Source: Lentibacillus halodurans
GTDB taxonomy: Bacteria > Bacillota > Bacilli > Bacillales > Amphibacillaceae
Assembly: GCF_900112045.1 (NCBI RefSeq)
Contig: NZ_FOJW01000007.1
Span: 1-64,000, forward strand
Reading direction: 5' to 3'
Length of the DNA stretch: 64,000 nucleotides
Shown: positions 17,938-27,182 of the stretch, piece by piece
How positions within the stretch are numbered: the stretch's first letter is position 1
How the letters are laid out: each line of letters begins with the position of its first letter
Program-made: the position numbers and the translations under genes
The notes under the pieces: model-generated
Told to the model about the DNA's origin: nothing
Database searches by the model: none
What the model saw: only the letters and a program-made list of their open reading frames with translations

Positions 17938-17967
17938 AGCATAAAATTTCAATATTTTACTTATGCT
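17938..17967. promoter_or_regulatory. Dyad in the lysR-tcuA intergenic region, LysR operator candidate
   Basis: AGCATAA (17938-17944) and TTATGCT (17961-17967) are inverted repeats separated by 16 bases, with inner AAAAT/ATTTT symmetry. This spacing is in the range of LysR regulatory sites. It lies midway between the two divergent starts. Confidence 0.5.
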
Positions 17968-18050
17968 CCTTTCTATTTTAACCTATTGATAAATAATTTG
18001 AAAAGCTATAAAAGAAAAAGAGATACAAAATAATTACTCGAGGTGTTTAT

Positions 18051-19559
18051 ATGTCGCTTACAAGTGAGTTAAACTATGATGTTGTAGTAGTTGGAGCCGG
18101 GAATGCTGCACTTTGTGCCGCGATTGCTTCCCGCGAAAGCGGTGCCAATGTACTCGTGTTAGAAAAGGGTCCTAAACATAAACGTGGGGGAAACTCTTAT
18201 TTTACAGATGGTGCTATTCGCTTTGCCTTTAAAGGCCTTAACGATTTGAGAGAAGTCATCCCTGACATTACTGATGAAGAGGCGAACAAAATTAACATGC
18301 CACCTTACACAGCAGAAAAATATCTCAACGACCTTATGGGGGCTACGGGCGGTAAATCAGACCCAGAACTAGCTGAACACCTTGTAACGCAATCATATGA
18401 AACAATTAAATGGATGCATAAACATAAAGTTGATTTTGATTTAATTTATGATAATCAATCCTTTGAAAAAGATGGTATTTACCATTTTTGGGGTGGATTG
18501 CCAGTTAAAACAAGAGGGAGAGGTGTCGGTTTAATTGAACAGTTGAATGATCGAGCGGAACAGCTAGGTATAGATGTTTGGTACGAATCACCAGCTTTTA
18601 AAATTAATAAGGGTAATAACCAGGTTTCTTCTATTGTGGTAAACAAATACGGCGAAGAAGTAACTGTCCATACGAAAAGTATTATTTTAGCATGTGGCAG
18701 TTTTGAAGCTAATAAAAAGCTTCGCACCGAAAATCTAGGAAAGCATTGGGCTGATATCATTGTGAGAGGTACAGAATATAACACTGGTGATGGTTTGTCA
18801 ATGGCAATTGAGGCAGGAGCTCAGCCTTATGGTGAATGGAATGGTGGGCATGCAATTGGGACAGATGCCAATGCTCCTAGGGTAGGTGACTTTACAAAAC
18901 CAGGTGATATTTATAAGAAGCACTCGTATCCGCTTGGTATTATGATCAATAAAGATGGTCACCGATTTGTAGATGAAGGGGCGGATTTCAGAAATTATAC
19001 TTATGCTAAGTATGGTCGTGAAATACTGAAACAACCAGATCAAATTGCTTATCAAATATATGATACCCAAGTAAGGCCTATGCTTCGTGATGAATATGAC
19101 AGGGAAGAGGCGACTTGCTACAAAGCTGATACAATAGAAGAGCTGGCAGAACAATTAGATGTGGATAAACAACAATTTGTTCAAACCGTTGAACAATATA
19201 ATAATGCGGTTCAGAAGGGTCAGTATGAACCATCCGAAAAAGATGGAAAAGGTACAAAAGGTATCACGTTACCTAAATCTAATTGGGCGTTAAAGATTGA
19301 GAAAGGCCCTTTCTATGCTTTCCCTGTTACGTGTGGAATTACATTCTGTTTCGGGGGAGTAAAAGCCAATAAACACGGTGAGGTACTGGATAGTTATTAT
19401 GAACCTATTAAAGGGCTATATGCATCAGGTGAAATGATTGGCGGCATCTTCTATCAAAACTACCCTGGTGGATCAGGTTTAATGTCTGGGGCAGTTTTTG
19501 GAAAAACCGCAGGTACATCGGCTGGAAAGTATGTAAAAGAACAATTCGTTTATGATTAA
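18051..19559 (+). CDS. tcuA: FAD-dependent tricarballylate dehydrogenase-like protein (TcuA)
   Basis: A 502-residue flavoprotein of the fumarate-reductase/succinate-dehydrogenase flavoprotein superfamily. The FAD-binding Rossmann segment is at residues 8-40 (DVVVVGAGNAALCAAIA, VLVLEKG), followed by RGGNSYFTDGAIR. The C-terminal flavin segment includes GLYASGEMIGGIFYQNYPGGSGLMSG. The wording NAALCAA and the overall length fit TcuA, which oxidises tricarballylate to cis-aconitate. In Salmonella, TcuB re-oxidises TcuA and TcuC imports the substrate; neither is next to this gene, but the TctCAB importer could replace TcuC. GAGGTG lies 6 bases before the ATG. Related fumarate-reductase-like flavoproteins with other substrates cannot be excluded. 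Confidence 0.85.
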   Translation: MSLTSELNYDVVVVGAGNAALCAAIASRESGANVLVLEKGPKHKRGGNSYFTDGAIRFAFKGLNDLREVIPDITDEEANKINMPPYTAEKYLNDLMGATGGKSDPELAEHLVTQSYETIKWMHKHKVDFDLIYDNQSFEKDGIYHFWGGLPVKTRGRGVGLIEQLNDRAEQLGIDVWYESPAFKINKGNNQVSSIVVNKYGEEVTVHTKSIILACGSFEANKKLRTENLGKHWADIIVRGTEYNTGDGLSMAIEAGAQPYGEWNGGHAIGTDANAPRVGDFTKPGDIYKKHSYPLGIMINKDGHRFVDEGADFRNYTYAKYGREILKQPDQIAYQIYDTQVRPMLRDEYDREEATCYKADTIEELAEQLDVDKQQFVQTVEQYNNAVQKGQYEPSEKDGKGTKGITLPKSNWALKIEKGPFYAFPVTCGITFCFGGVKANKHGEVLDSYYEPIKGLYASGEMIGGIFYQNYPGGSGLMSGAVFGKTAGTSAGKYVKEQFVYD

Positions 19560-19890
19560 AATTAGGGCAGGGAGCCGTTGGTGGTTCTCAGCTTTGTTTA
19601 AGGTTTTAGAGTAATTGTTTCCTAGCCATTTAATGTTTATGCTAGTGTTTCATAAGCTTTTCACTCAGGAAACATTGGGAGCCAAGGCTATATGAATAAT
19701 TTTGAGGGAGAAGCATAAAGTATTAGTACTGATCTGAGTCAAATATAAGTTTTTGTCACGATACAACATATTATGTAATTAGCCCGGTATTCACTTTAAA
19801 CACAAAGCCTGCCCGACCGTTTCAAAGATGATACCTTGCATTACAGGTATTCTTGGCATATAATGAAACTGAAAAGCATAAAATACTAAA

Positions 19891-19923
19891 AAGAACCCTG
19901 ACAGTTTACTTGTCAGAGTTCTT
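19891..19923. terminator. Terminator-like hairpin
   Basis: AAGAACCCTGACA (19891-19903) pairs with TGTCAGAGTTCTT (19911-19923) with one mismatch and a 7-base loop. No strong T-run follows; element A begins 10 bases later. Confidence 0.6.
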
Positions 19924-19933
19924 CTGAGCTACG

Positions 19934-20007
19934 CCGCAAGAAGTTGCGGTGGACCGACTGAGTAATTCCCAACCTGTTCCGTTTTACAGGGTGGGGATTA
20001 TTTTTTT
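19934..20007. repeat. Structured repeat element A (GTTGCGGTGGA plus GGGGATTATTTTT hairpin)
   Basis: Two consecutive hairpins: CCGCAA (19934-19939)/TTGCGG (19944-19949), then AATTCCCAACCTGT (19964-19977)/ACAGGGTGGGGATT (19986-19999) followed by a T-run. The motif AGTTGCGGTGGA and the second hairpin recur at 62701-62765; the second hairpin recurs alone at 10408. See findings. Confidence 0.65.
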
Positions 20008-20258
20008 ATCAGAACAATTGATACCAAGACAGCAAAGCCCAAAGCTGATTCTAAGCATAATGCTTTGATACAAAGGATCATTTGGGATATCACCTATTCT
20101 CTCGTTTTGACATTTCCTTGTCAAGTGACGAGCAGCAAAGGCGCTACCGCCCCATCCTGCTTATACAGCTCGATATTCTGTTAACAGAATTTTTAAATCT
20201 AGCTGAATTTTAAAAGTCAAGGGGGTTGATCGCTGGTCCTATGCATTCCTAATAAGGG

Positions 20259-20489
20259 CTATTCTTTCTTGGTCTTCATGAGGCGATACTTATGGAATCG
20301 CTGTTCAATGAGTCCTTTTTCTTTTAAGTTTTCCATATTACTTTCAAACAGGCTATACTCATCTTCCCTCGGTTCCAGTTCTTCGATTGAAACGGTCTGC
20401 GGGTACTTTTTCTCAAGGTCATATAGTATACATTGTTCAATCAAATTAAGATTGTACTTTTGGGCAACCTTATGTATGATGTCCTTCAT
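20259..20489 (-). CDS. Small protein with winged-helix-like pattern, function unknown
   Basis: A 76-residue protein not assignable to a named family. The pattern LIEQCILYDLEKKYPQTVSIEELE followed by ENLKEKGLIEQRFHKYRLMK resembles the helix-helix-wing layout of small DNA-binding winged helices (short anti-repressor or MarR-like pieces). GAGAGGG stands about 9 bases upstream of the ATG. It is isolated on the minus strand in an otherwise non-coding stretch, so it could be a real orphan regulator or a relic. Confidence 0.5.
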   Translation of the reverse strand: MKDIIHKVAQKYNLNLIEQCILYDLEKKYPQTVSIEELEPREDEYSLFESNMENLKEKGLIEQRFHKYRLMKTKKE

Positions 20490-20843
20490 GCTTAAACCCT
20501 CTCAATAAGGTATGATTAATATTTTTCATACTCATTTAATTTTAAAAGAATTTTTTTCCATTGGCAATTAATATATCATTTTCCCAGATAAGAACATCAT
20601 GTTTCCGTTATATGATTATGCTATTGTCGTACTACAGCTTCCCAGAAGTCGGTATGGAAAACACTTGATTTTATGCTGGCAAATCAACATCCGATACGAT
20701 AGTAACGACAAAAGGTGCATGCTAAAATATAACTTTTTAGAATAGCTGTTTAACTTTTAAAGAGAAGGGGGAAGGGAGAGGAGAACTGATTCAGTATACC
20801 CTAACATGGAGACTCCACTGGAACAAATCAGTGAGGCTATGAG
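20490..20843. other. Intergenic stretch without a recognised gene
   Basis: The stretch is A/T-rich upstream of the small minus-strand gene. A purine run (AGAGAAGGGGGAAGGGAGAGGAG, about 20760-20785) is its only notable feature. I see no gene. Confidence 0.4.
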
Positions 20844-21027
20844 GTGACAGTTGTTGAGGGCACAATCACAAAAAGAGGTGGCAACGATTCCATGCTCCTT
20901 GATAACGGCACTGAGTATTCATTCGAACGACTAGTTACGTGATCATGTAACTCTTTGGACAACCATTCAAATAGAAGATGGCATTGTTTTGATTATGGAG
21001 TCAGGGGAGGAAACAGGTAAACAATAA
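20844..21027 (+). pseudogene. Frameshifted small-protein gene (copy 1 of a pair)
   Basis: From GTG at 20844 the frame reads VTVVEGTITKRGGNDSML, then LLDNGTEYSFERLVT and a stop at 20940-20942. A shift of one base continues VTLWTTIQIEDGIVLIM and ends at 21025-21027. The whole resembles one short OB- or DUF3006-like protein of about 60 residues broken by an indel. The C-terminal half recurs at 59184-59273 (ATIQIEDGIAPIMESEK), which shows that it was once a real, duplicated gene. A long hairpin with TGGGCTG/CAGCCCA arms follows at about 21059-21107. Confidence 0.6.
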
Positions 21028-21143
21028 GCGCATAAATTTACCTTCAGAATCATTTAAAATGGGCTGTCAAAAATTCATTATTAGGTTATCTTTTGGTGTC
21101 AGCCCACTTGTATAGAGTAAATCATTACTTATTAGTTACTAAT

Positions 21144-21352
21144 TCAACCGCCACCAACTACTAATAGTGTTTTGTGAGTAATGTTAATATAAATGATCTT
21201 TAATCCAGCAAGTATCCAATACTTACTCAAGTGAAAAGGAACCGGATTTTCGTTAATTACTTCTAAGTATAGTTTAATGCGCTCTTTCTAATTTTCCCTT
21301 GGAATTAAACCTGTAGGACTAAAAATATCATTTTTTCCATTGGCATCGGTTC
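21144..21352 (-). pseudogene. Possible decayed gene fragment with internal TAG
   Basis: On the minus strand a frame reads GTDANGKNDIFSPTGLIPREN, a TAG stop, then KERIKLYLEVINENPVPF and on to LLVVGGG with a TGA at 21144-21146. Codon use and composition look protein-like on both sides of the stop. I cannot name the family. It lies downstream of the M20 gene at 21540 on the same strand. Confidence 0.35.
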
Positions 21353-21539
21353 CTTACTCTTCAATTAAAATATATTATAAAGTGAATTTTAAGATGTTCT
21401 CTCGACTGCTTTCTTTGTAAGGACCAGCTCTGTTAATCCTCGCGCAATAGTTGATAAATAGGAAGGCGGTGGAGTCGCAATGTTTTGATTTACCATAGTT
21501 TAGTTATTGGTTTTGTTATCGCTCTTTGGGACAATATAC

Positions 21540-22703
21540 TTATTCTGTTACGATCCTTCGCTCCTTTTCAAGAGAATATTGTAAGCACATTTCTGCGACT
21601 AGTGAACAACGATCAACAAACATATCGAAGCGAATATTTTCATGTCTTGCGTGTGGACCATCCCCAGGGATGCCAAGTCCATCCAGTGTTGGCACACCAA
21701 TCGAAGAGGTGAAATTTCCATCACTTCCACCACCGACACTTGTTGCTTGTAACTTAATTCCAACTCTCTGACTTGCTTTTTCTGCAATTGTATACAAAGA
21801 TTGATTAGCATTGTTCCTTTCTAAAGGTGGTCGATTTAAATCCCCTTCTATTCGAAGTTCAATCCGCTTATCTTCGGGTGTTAAAGTTTCAATAACCGTT
21901 TTAATCCGATCACCCTCATCTGCTGTTTTGAAACGTAAATCAACATCAATTTCAGCGGTATCCGGTACGACGTTGGTAACACTGCCACCACGGATTGTAC
22001 CGACGTTCACGGTTGTACCACATTCATAATCGGTTAAGCTTTCCAGTTTTTGTACGATTTTGGCCATTTCTAAGATCGCATTAACACCATCTTCATGATG
22101 ATTACCGGCATGGGCACTAACGCCTTTTGCACTAACGTGAAAAATTCCCACGCCTTTACGTTCTGTTTTTAGGGCATTGGAGTTAGCTTCAGGTGGTTCC
22201 ATAATAAAGACAGCATCACAGGATTTGGCTACATCCTCAATAATTGGCCTTGATGTCAGACTTCCGATTTCTTCATCAGATGTAAATAAAAATACCGGTG
22301 AAATAGGTAGTTCATTTTCTGTTTGCGTTAGTGAATATATAGCCCAAATGGAAGAGAGTAACCCGGCTTTCATATCAAAAACTCCTGGTCCATATATGCG
22401 ATCTCCTTGTTCGATTACTTCTAGTTCCCCGATTTTCCAGACAGTATCAAAGTGACTTAAAAACAGAATTCGTGGTTTCGTAGAATCAATTATTTCATAT
22501 TGGATATGAGGACGTCCATCTACATTGTGTTCTGTGAGTGTAAACATTTCCTGAAACTTCTCTTGGAATAGATCCTTCAAAACGTTTGCACATGTATGAG
22601 TTGCCCTTAAATCGTTACTTGGTGATTCCACTTGAGTAAGTTTTAGTAATTCAGCTTTAATTTGACTTTGATTATTTTCCAAAAAGGAATGATTTTTAAT
22701 CAT
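21540..22703 (-). CDS. M20-family metallopeptidase, glutamate carboxypeptidase (CPG2)-like
   Basis: A 387-residue cytosolic di-zinc hydrolase of family M20. Metal-binding segments are visible: SHFDTVW, GVFDMKAG (bridging Asp), TSDEEIGS (catalytic Glu-Glu), and the C-terminal His in a GIPGDGPHARHENI context. The order and the GVPTLDGLGIPGDGPH ending match carboxypeptidase-G2-type enzymes, which remove C-terminal glutamate from folates and peptides. GAGGTG stands 8 bases before the ATG at 22703; a GTG three codons upstream overlaps that site. It is divergent from the M20-Opp operon, with a sigma-A promoter on the other strand at 22882. Confidence 0.9.
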   Translation of the reverse strand: MIKNHSFLENNQSQIKAELLKLTQVESPSNDLRATHTCANVLKDLFQEKFQEMFTLTEHNVDGRPHIQYEIIDSTKPRILFLSHFDTVWKIGELEVIEQGDRIYGPGVFDMKAGLLSSIWAIYSLTQTENELPISPVFLFTSDEEIGSLTSRPIIEDVAKSCDAVFIMEPPEANSNALKTERKGVGIFHVSAKGVSAHAGNHHEDGVNAILEMAKIVQKLESLTDYECGTTVNVGTIRGGSVTNVVPDTAEIDVDLRFKTADEGDRIKTVIETLTPEDKRIELRIEGDLNRPPLERNNANQSLYTIAEKASQRVGIKLQATSVGGGSDGNFTSSIGVPTLDGLGIPGDGPHARHENIRFDMFVDRCSLVAEMCLQYSLEKERRIVTE

Positions 22704-22881
22704 AGTAAGCACCTCATATTATATGTTGATATTTAAATATTCCCAGTAAACTATTACTCAACAACTATTTGAAAAATCCATTGTGGTAGGCACTTTATAT
22801 TAATTTTACATGTTATATCCGTATTATGGAAGTGATAATAGTATGAAGTTTGGCTAATATCTAAATTGTAAAAAAATACTA

Positions 22882-22910
22882 TTGACTTTAATATGGCGAG
22901 TCGTTATTAT
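22882..22910 (+). promoter_or_regulatory. Sigma-A promoter of the M20-Opp operon
   Basis: TTGACT (22882-22887) and TATTAT (22905-22910) are separated by 17 bases and lie about 65 bp before the GTG start at 22976. Confidence 0.65.
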
Positions 22911-22975
22911 TAGATAAAATATTCTAAAAAAATTATTAATAGATCAATCAGAATACTAAAAGGGAGGATGTCCTA

Positions 22976-24367
22976 GTGCAAAATATAAAAGCTTACATCG
23001 AAGAGAATCGTGAATACTACATTAATTGGTTGAAAGAATTTTGTGAGATTCCAAGTGTTGCTGCTCAGAACAGAGGGATGACGGAAAGTGTAACTTATCT
23101 CAAGGAATTGTTTAATGAAGCATTTGACCAGTCTCCAGAAGTATTAGAAACAAAGGGTTATCCAGTCGTATTTTCTCATTTAAAAGGAACAGAAGATATG
23201 ACATTAAGTTTTTATAACCACTATGATGTCCAGCCTGAAGACCCGGTAGAATTGTGGGACACTCCGCCTTTTGAACCCACTATAATTGGCGAGCAAATGT
23301 ATGCTCGAGGTATTGCAGACAACAAAGGGAATTTAATTGCTAGACTTGCTGCAATACATGCCATTAAAAATGTTACAGGTGAACTTCCCATTAATATTAA
23401 ATTCATATTCGAAGGTGAAGAGGAAATTGGCAGCGTAAGCTTACCTGAATTTTCAGATAGATATGCGGATAAAATTCAGGCTGATGGTTGTGTATGGGAG
23501 TTTGGCTATAGAGACGGGGACCATCGGTTACAACTATCGTTAGGTGTAAAAGGAATGCTCTATGTGGAGTTGTTCTCAAGAGGAGCCAATACCGATTTGC
23601 ATTCCGCACAAGCTTCAATTGTCGAAAGCCCGGTTTGGCGACTCGTATGGGCTTTAAATTTATTAAAGGATGAAAACGAAAAAATCTTAATTCCCGGTTT
23701 TTATGATGATATTATCCCGCTTACAGAAGAAGATCAAGAAATGATTGAACACTACTGCCTAAATGAAGATTTCTTGCTTGATCATTTAGATATCTCAAAT
23801 TTTGTAAACGGGCTTGAAGGTGAAAAATTAAAAGTTAAACACATATTTGAACCAACATGTAATATTTGCGGTATACAAAGTGGTTATACTGGTGAAGGTT
23901 CGAAAACAGTGCTTCCTTCAAAAGCTTTTGCAAAGGTAGATTTTCGGTTAGTACCAGGTCAAGATCCTGAAAAAATATTAAGGGATCTTCGTAATTATCT
24001 TGATGATCATGGGTTTACAGATATAGGTATTCGTAGTTTTACAAAAGAGGAAGCAGCAAGAACATCTCCTAATGAACAAATTACAATAGCTGCAATTAAT
24101 ACAATTCAGGCCAGTACAAACGAGATGCCCAATGTCATACCAAATACACCCGGGACAGGTCCAATGTTTGAACTATGTCAGAAACATGGAATACCAGCTG
24201 TTTCGTTTGGAGTAGGTCATTTCGCATCTAACAATCATGCGCCCAATGAAAATATATTTATTGAGGACTTTTTAGAAGGCATTAAAATGATGGCTTCATT
24301 TGTATTTCATTTTAAAGACGAAATGGAGAAACGAGAGGAAGAATCCTATGACAAAGCTAAAAGATAA
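22976..24367 (+). CDS. M20-family dipeptidase (M20/M25/M40, CNDP-like)
   Basis: A 463-residue di-zinc dipeptidase. Metal-ligand segments in order are NHYDVQPED, GIADNKGN, EGEEEIGS and, in the dimerisation lid, NTDLHSAQASIV. The C-terminal His lies in ASNNHAPNENIFIEDF. The length and the LWDTPPFEPTI segment match the CNDP/carnosinase-like subgroup, which cuts dipeptides with unusual residues. The start is GTG, with GGGAGG 9 bases upstream. It is the first gene of an operon containing a second M20 hydrolase and a full Opp importer, so imported peptides are the likely substrate. Confidence 0.92.
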   Translation: MQNIKAYIEENREYYINWLKEFCEIPSVAAQNRGMTESVTYLKELFNEAFDQSPEVLETKGYPVVFSHLKGTEDMTLSFYNHYDVQPEDPVELWDTPPFEPTIIGEQMYARGIADNKGNLIARLAAIHAIKNVTGELPINIKFIFEGEEEIGSVSLPEFSDRYADKIQADGCVWEFGYRDGDHRLQLSLGVKGMLYVELFSRGANTDLHSAQASIVESPVWRLVWALNLLKDENEKILIPGFYDDIIPLTEEDQEMIEHYCLNEDFLLDHLDISNFVNGLEGEKLKVKHIFEPTCNICGIQSGYTGEGSKTVLPSKAFAKVDFRLVPGQDPEKILRDLRNYLDDHGFTDIGIRSFTKEEAARTSPNEQITIAAINTIQASTNEMPNVIPNTPGTGPMFELCQKHGIPAVSFGVGHFASNNHAPNENIFIEDFLEGIKMMASFVFHFKDEMEKREEESYDKAKR

Positions 24368-25577
24368 TGATGTTTTTCACAAATTGAAAGGGCTCGATCC
24401 GGTTCTACATGATACAGTATTGTCAATTTATGAAGAACTTGTTCAAATCAGAAGAGACTTTAGAAAACATCCGGAATTATCTTTTCAAGAATATCGTACC
24501 GCCTCTATCGTGGGTGATTATTTAAGAAGATGGGGGTATGACGTGGAGGAAGAAGTTGGAGATACTGGGGTAATTGGCTTACTTCAGGGAGAGGAGGAAG
24601 GTAAGGTATTTGGTTTAAGAGCTGATATGGATGCCCTTCCGATGAACGATGAAATTGAGCAAGATTATAAGAGTATAAATGAAGGGGCAGCACATACCTG
24701 TGGTCATGATATGCATATGGCAAATTTGCTTGGGGTTGCAAAAGTTTTCTCTATTTTGGGGTTGAAGAAAGGAACATTAAAGTTAATTTTTCAACCTGCA
24801 GAAGAAATTGGTGTTGGTGCAAAAAGAATGATTGATCAGGGAGCACTTGAAAATCCAAAGATGGATATGATGGCGGGTTTACATGTTCACCCGACAGTAG
24901 GAGTAGGTAAATTTTCCATATCCGCTTCAACGTATAGTGGTGCTGCTGCTGACTTTTTCCAGCTAGACGTACACGGTAAAGGGGGGCACGCGGCCTATCC
25001 ACATTTGACAGTAGATCCAGTGACTATTACTTCTCAAATTTTAGTAGCCTTCCAACAAATCGTGAGCAGGAAGGTAAATCCAATAGACTCGGCGGTAATA
25101 AGTGTCGGCAATATTAATGGCGGGACAAAAAATAATATCATTCCAGAGAAGGTAACTGTTAAAGGAACGGTCAGGACTCTTGATCCGGAAGTAAGAGAAT
25201 TAGTTTCGAGTCATATGAAAAAGATTGCGTCTTCGATTGCTGAATCATATGGAGGGAGCTGCGATTTGCAATATAATTATGGACCTCCATCTATTAAGAT
25301 AGATGAGGATGCAAAACAGCTATTTATTGAATCTGCAATTGAGTTATTCGGAAAAGAAACGATTAAATATTCTCAACCTTCAATGGGCGGTGAAGATTTC
25401 TCCAGTTTTTCTCAAGAGGTTCCATCGTTTTTTTTCAGGTTAGGGACAAATTCCGGCAAATCAACGGCATACAGTAACCATAATCCAAAGTTTAATGTTG
25501 ACGAACGTGCATTGTTATACGGTGTTACTATTTTGACACATTTGACAGATAAATTTTTAAATAAGGAGGCGTTTTAG
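24348..25577 (+). CDS. M20D-type amidohydrolase (hippurate hydrolase / N-acyl amino acid hydrolase-like)
   Basis: A 409-residue amidohydrolase of the M20D group that removes acyl groups from amino acids. Key segments are HPELSFQEYRTASIV, GLRADMDALPM, HTCGHDMHMANLLG (metal ligands), FQPAEEIGVGA (catalytic Glu pair) and MGGEDFSSFSQEVPSFFFRLG. The ATG at 24348 is preferred because GAGAGGAAG stands 7 bases upstream; it overlaps the previous gene by 20 bases. The stop overlaps the next start by one base, which shows tight translational coupling. Probable substrates are N-acylated or otherwise blocked amino acids brought in by the adjacent importer. Confidence 0.92.
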   Translation: MTKLKDNDVFHKLKGLDPVLHDTVLSIYEELVQIRRDFRKHPELSFQEYRTASIVGDYLRRWGYDVEEEVGDTGVIGLLQGEEEGKVFGLRADMDALPMNDEIEQDYKSINEGAAHTCGHDMHMANLLGVAKVFSILGLKKGTLKLIFQPAEEIGVGAKRMIDQGALENPKMDMMAGLHVHPTVGVGKFSISASTYSGAAADFFQLDVHGKGGHAAYPHLTVDPVTITSQILVAFQQIVSRKVNPIDSAVISVGNINGGTKNNIIPEKVTVKGTVRTLDPEVRELVSSHMKKIASSIAESYGGSCDLQYNYGPPSIKIDEDAKQLFIESAIELFGKETIKYSQPSMGGEDFSSFSQEVPSFFFRLGTNSGKSTAYSNHNPKFNVDERALLYGVTILTHLTDKFLNKEAF

Positions 25578-27136
25578 TGAAGAAGAAAATCCTTTGGCCA
25601 ATATTAGTGGTATTTGTGTTATTAATTGCAGGGTGTTCAAATGAAAGCGGGGGTGAGAGTGAGTCAGAGGGATCGGGGGATCCGGAAGAGAATAGTGATT
25701 CCAAAAGGTTAGTTATTGCTAACGGAACAGATATTGTCTCTTTTGATATTCATGATCACAATAATACTAGTACAGAAGCGGTTCACGTTAATATGTTTAA
25801 CTATCTTGTTAGGAACGATGCTGAAGAAGGATTTGTTTCTGATCTTGCTGAGAACTGGGAAAACATAGACGAGAATACTTGGACATTCACCTTAGAGGAA
25901 GGAGTTACATTCCATAATGGCGAGGAGCTCACAGCTGAGGATGTTAAATATACACTTGAGCGTGTTGCAAATGATGATACATTACTGGAATATGGCTCTT
26001 ATCAACAAATTGAAGAAGTAGAGATTCTAAATGATTATGAGTTTAACATTCATACTCATGAATCGGAGCCTGCACTGCTGAATAGACTGTCACGTCTTGG
26101 GTCAGGTATTCTGCCGAAGGATTATATAGAATCTGAAGGTTGGGATGTGTTTCTCGAAGAGCCAGTTGGTTCAGGACCTTATAAACTAAAGGAATGGAGA
26201 AAAGATGACCAACTAGTTCTAGAACCTTTTGAGGATTATTTTGGTGAAGAACCGAAGTGGGAAGAAGTCGTATTTAGAACTATTCCTGAAGATTCAACAC
26301 GTGTTTCTGAAGTCTTAACCGGTGGGGCCGATATTGCAGTTAATATTCCACCAACAGATATAGAACGTATTGAACAAGAGGACGGAGTATCAATAGTAAC
26401 TTCACCATCACAACGTGTTATGCTATTTGCACTTCGTACTCAAGGAGATTACCCAACCGCGGATCCAAAAGTTCGTGAGGCCATCGATTTAGCAATTGAT
26501 AAAGAGGCAATTGTAGATTCACTTCTGGAGGGATATGGGACACCAACCAGAACACGCGTGACGCCAGGTAATGTGGGAGCGAATGAGGATTTGTATGATA
26601 CGCAAGTCTATGACCCGGAAAAAGCCAAAGAGCTACTCGCTGAAGCTGGCTATGAGAATGGGGTGAATATAACGCTAAGCGCACCTAATGGTCGGTATTT
26701 AAAAGATAAAGAATCTGTTGAGTTAATGCAAGCAATGCTTGAAGAAGTCGGTATTACTGCTGAGTTAGAAATGTTGGAATGGAGTGCATTCTCTACAAGA
26801 TACTCGGATAAAGATTTTGAAGATGTGTTTTTTATTGCATATGGAAACTCCATGTTTGATGCCTCGCTTGCTTTACAACGTTTAACAAAAGAACAAGCAG
26901 CTGGAGAGACCGACTACGATAATCCTGAAACAGAGCAACTATTGCAAGATGCTATGTCTAATATGGATCCCGAAGAACGTGTAGAGCAATATCAAAAAGC
27001 ACAAGAGATCATAGCAGAAGATCGGCCACAAATTTATTTGTATCAAATTGACTCTATTTATGGCGTTAACGATAGAGTGGATTTCACACCGAAATTAAGT
27101 GAAATGCTATATGTAGATGAAATTACATTAAAATAG
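25577..27136 (+). CDS. Oligopeptide ABC transporter binding lipoprotein (OppA/DppA family)
   Basis: A 519-residue extracellular lipoprotein of the SBP_bac_5 family. Its signal ends at LIAGC (about residue 20), followed by an acidic Ser/Glu/Gly linker. The family signature runs through the first lobe (EDVKYTLERV, VGSGPYKL) and YDPEKAKELLAEAGY in the second. It delivers peptides to the permeases encoded just downstream. It starts at GTG with GGAGG 8 bases upstream. A strong hairpin immediately follows the stop, likely limiting read-through into the permease genes. The linker is strongly acidic, consistent with a salt-adapted host. Confidence 0.93.
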   Translation: MKKKILWPILVVFVLLIAGCSNESGGESESEGSGDPEENSDSKRLVIANGTDIVSFDIHDHNNTSTEAVHVNMFNYLVRNDAEEGFVSDLAENWENIDENTWTFTLEEGVTFHNGEELTAEDVKYTLERVANDDTLLEYGSYQQIEEVEILNDYEFNIHTHESEPALLNRLSRLGSGILPKDYIESEGWDVFLEEPVGSGPYKLKEWRKDDQLVLEPFEDYFGEEPKWEEVVFRTIPEDSTRVSEVLTGGADIAVNIPPTDIERIEQEDGVSIVTSPSQRVMLFALRTQGDYPTADPKVREAIDLAIDKEAIVDSLLEGYGTPTRTRVTPGNVGANEDLYDTQVYDPEKAKELLAEAGYENGVNITLSAPNGRYLKDKESVELMQAMLEEVGITAELEMLEWSAFSTRYSDKDFEDVFFIAYGNSMFDASLALQRLTKEQAAGETDYDNPETEQLLQDAMSNMDPEERVEQYQKAQEIIAEDRPQIYLYQIDSIYGVNDRVDFTPKLSEMLYVDEITLK

Positions 27137-27165
27137 AAGGGGGTAATCCCCCCTTCTATTTTCTA
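27132..27165 (+). terminator. Hairpin between binding-protein and permease genes
   Basis: AATAGAAGGGGG (27132-27143) and CCCCCCTTCTATT (27148-27160) form a strong stem with a very short loop, overlapping the stop codon and followed by TTCT. It is a partial terminator or stabilising structure that would favour expression of the binding protein over OppBCDF. Confidence 0.8.
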
Positions 27166-27182
27166 AAGAGGAGGAATACTCT

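Larger units (their letters stand above)
19560..20258. other. 699-bp intergenic region with hairpins and no recognised gene
   Basis: Besides the terminator at 19891 and repeat element A at 19934, the region holds a perfect 16-bp palindrome ATTCTGTTAACAGAAT at 20175-20190. I find no credible open frame on either strand. Confidence 0.5.
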
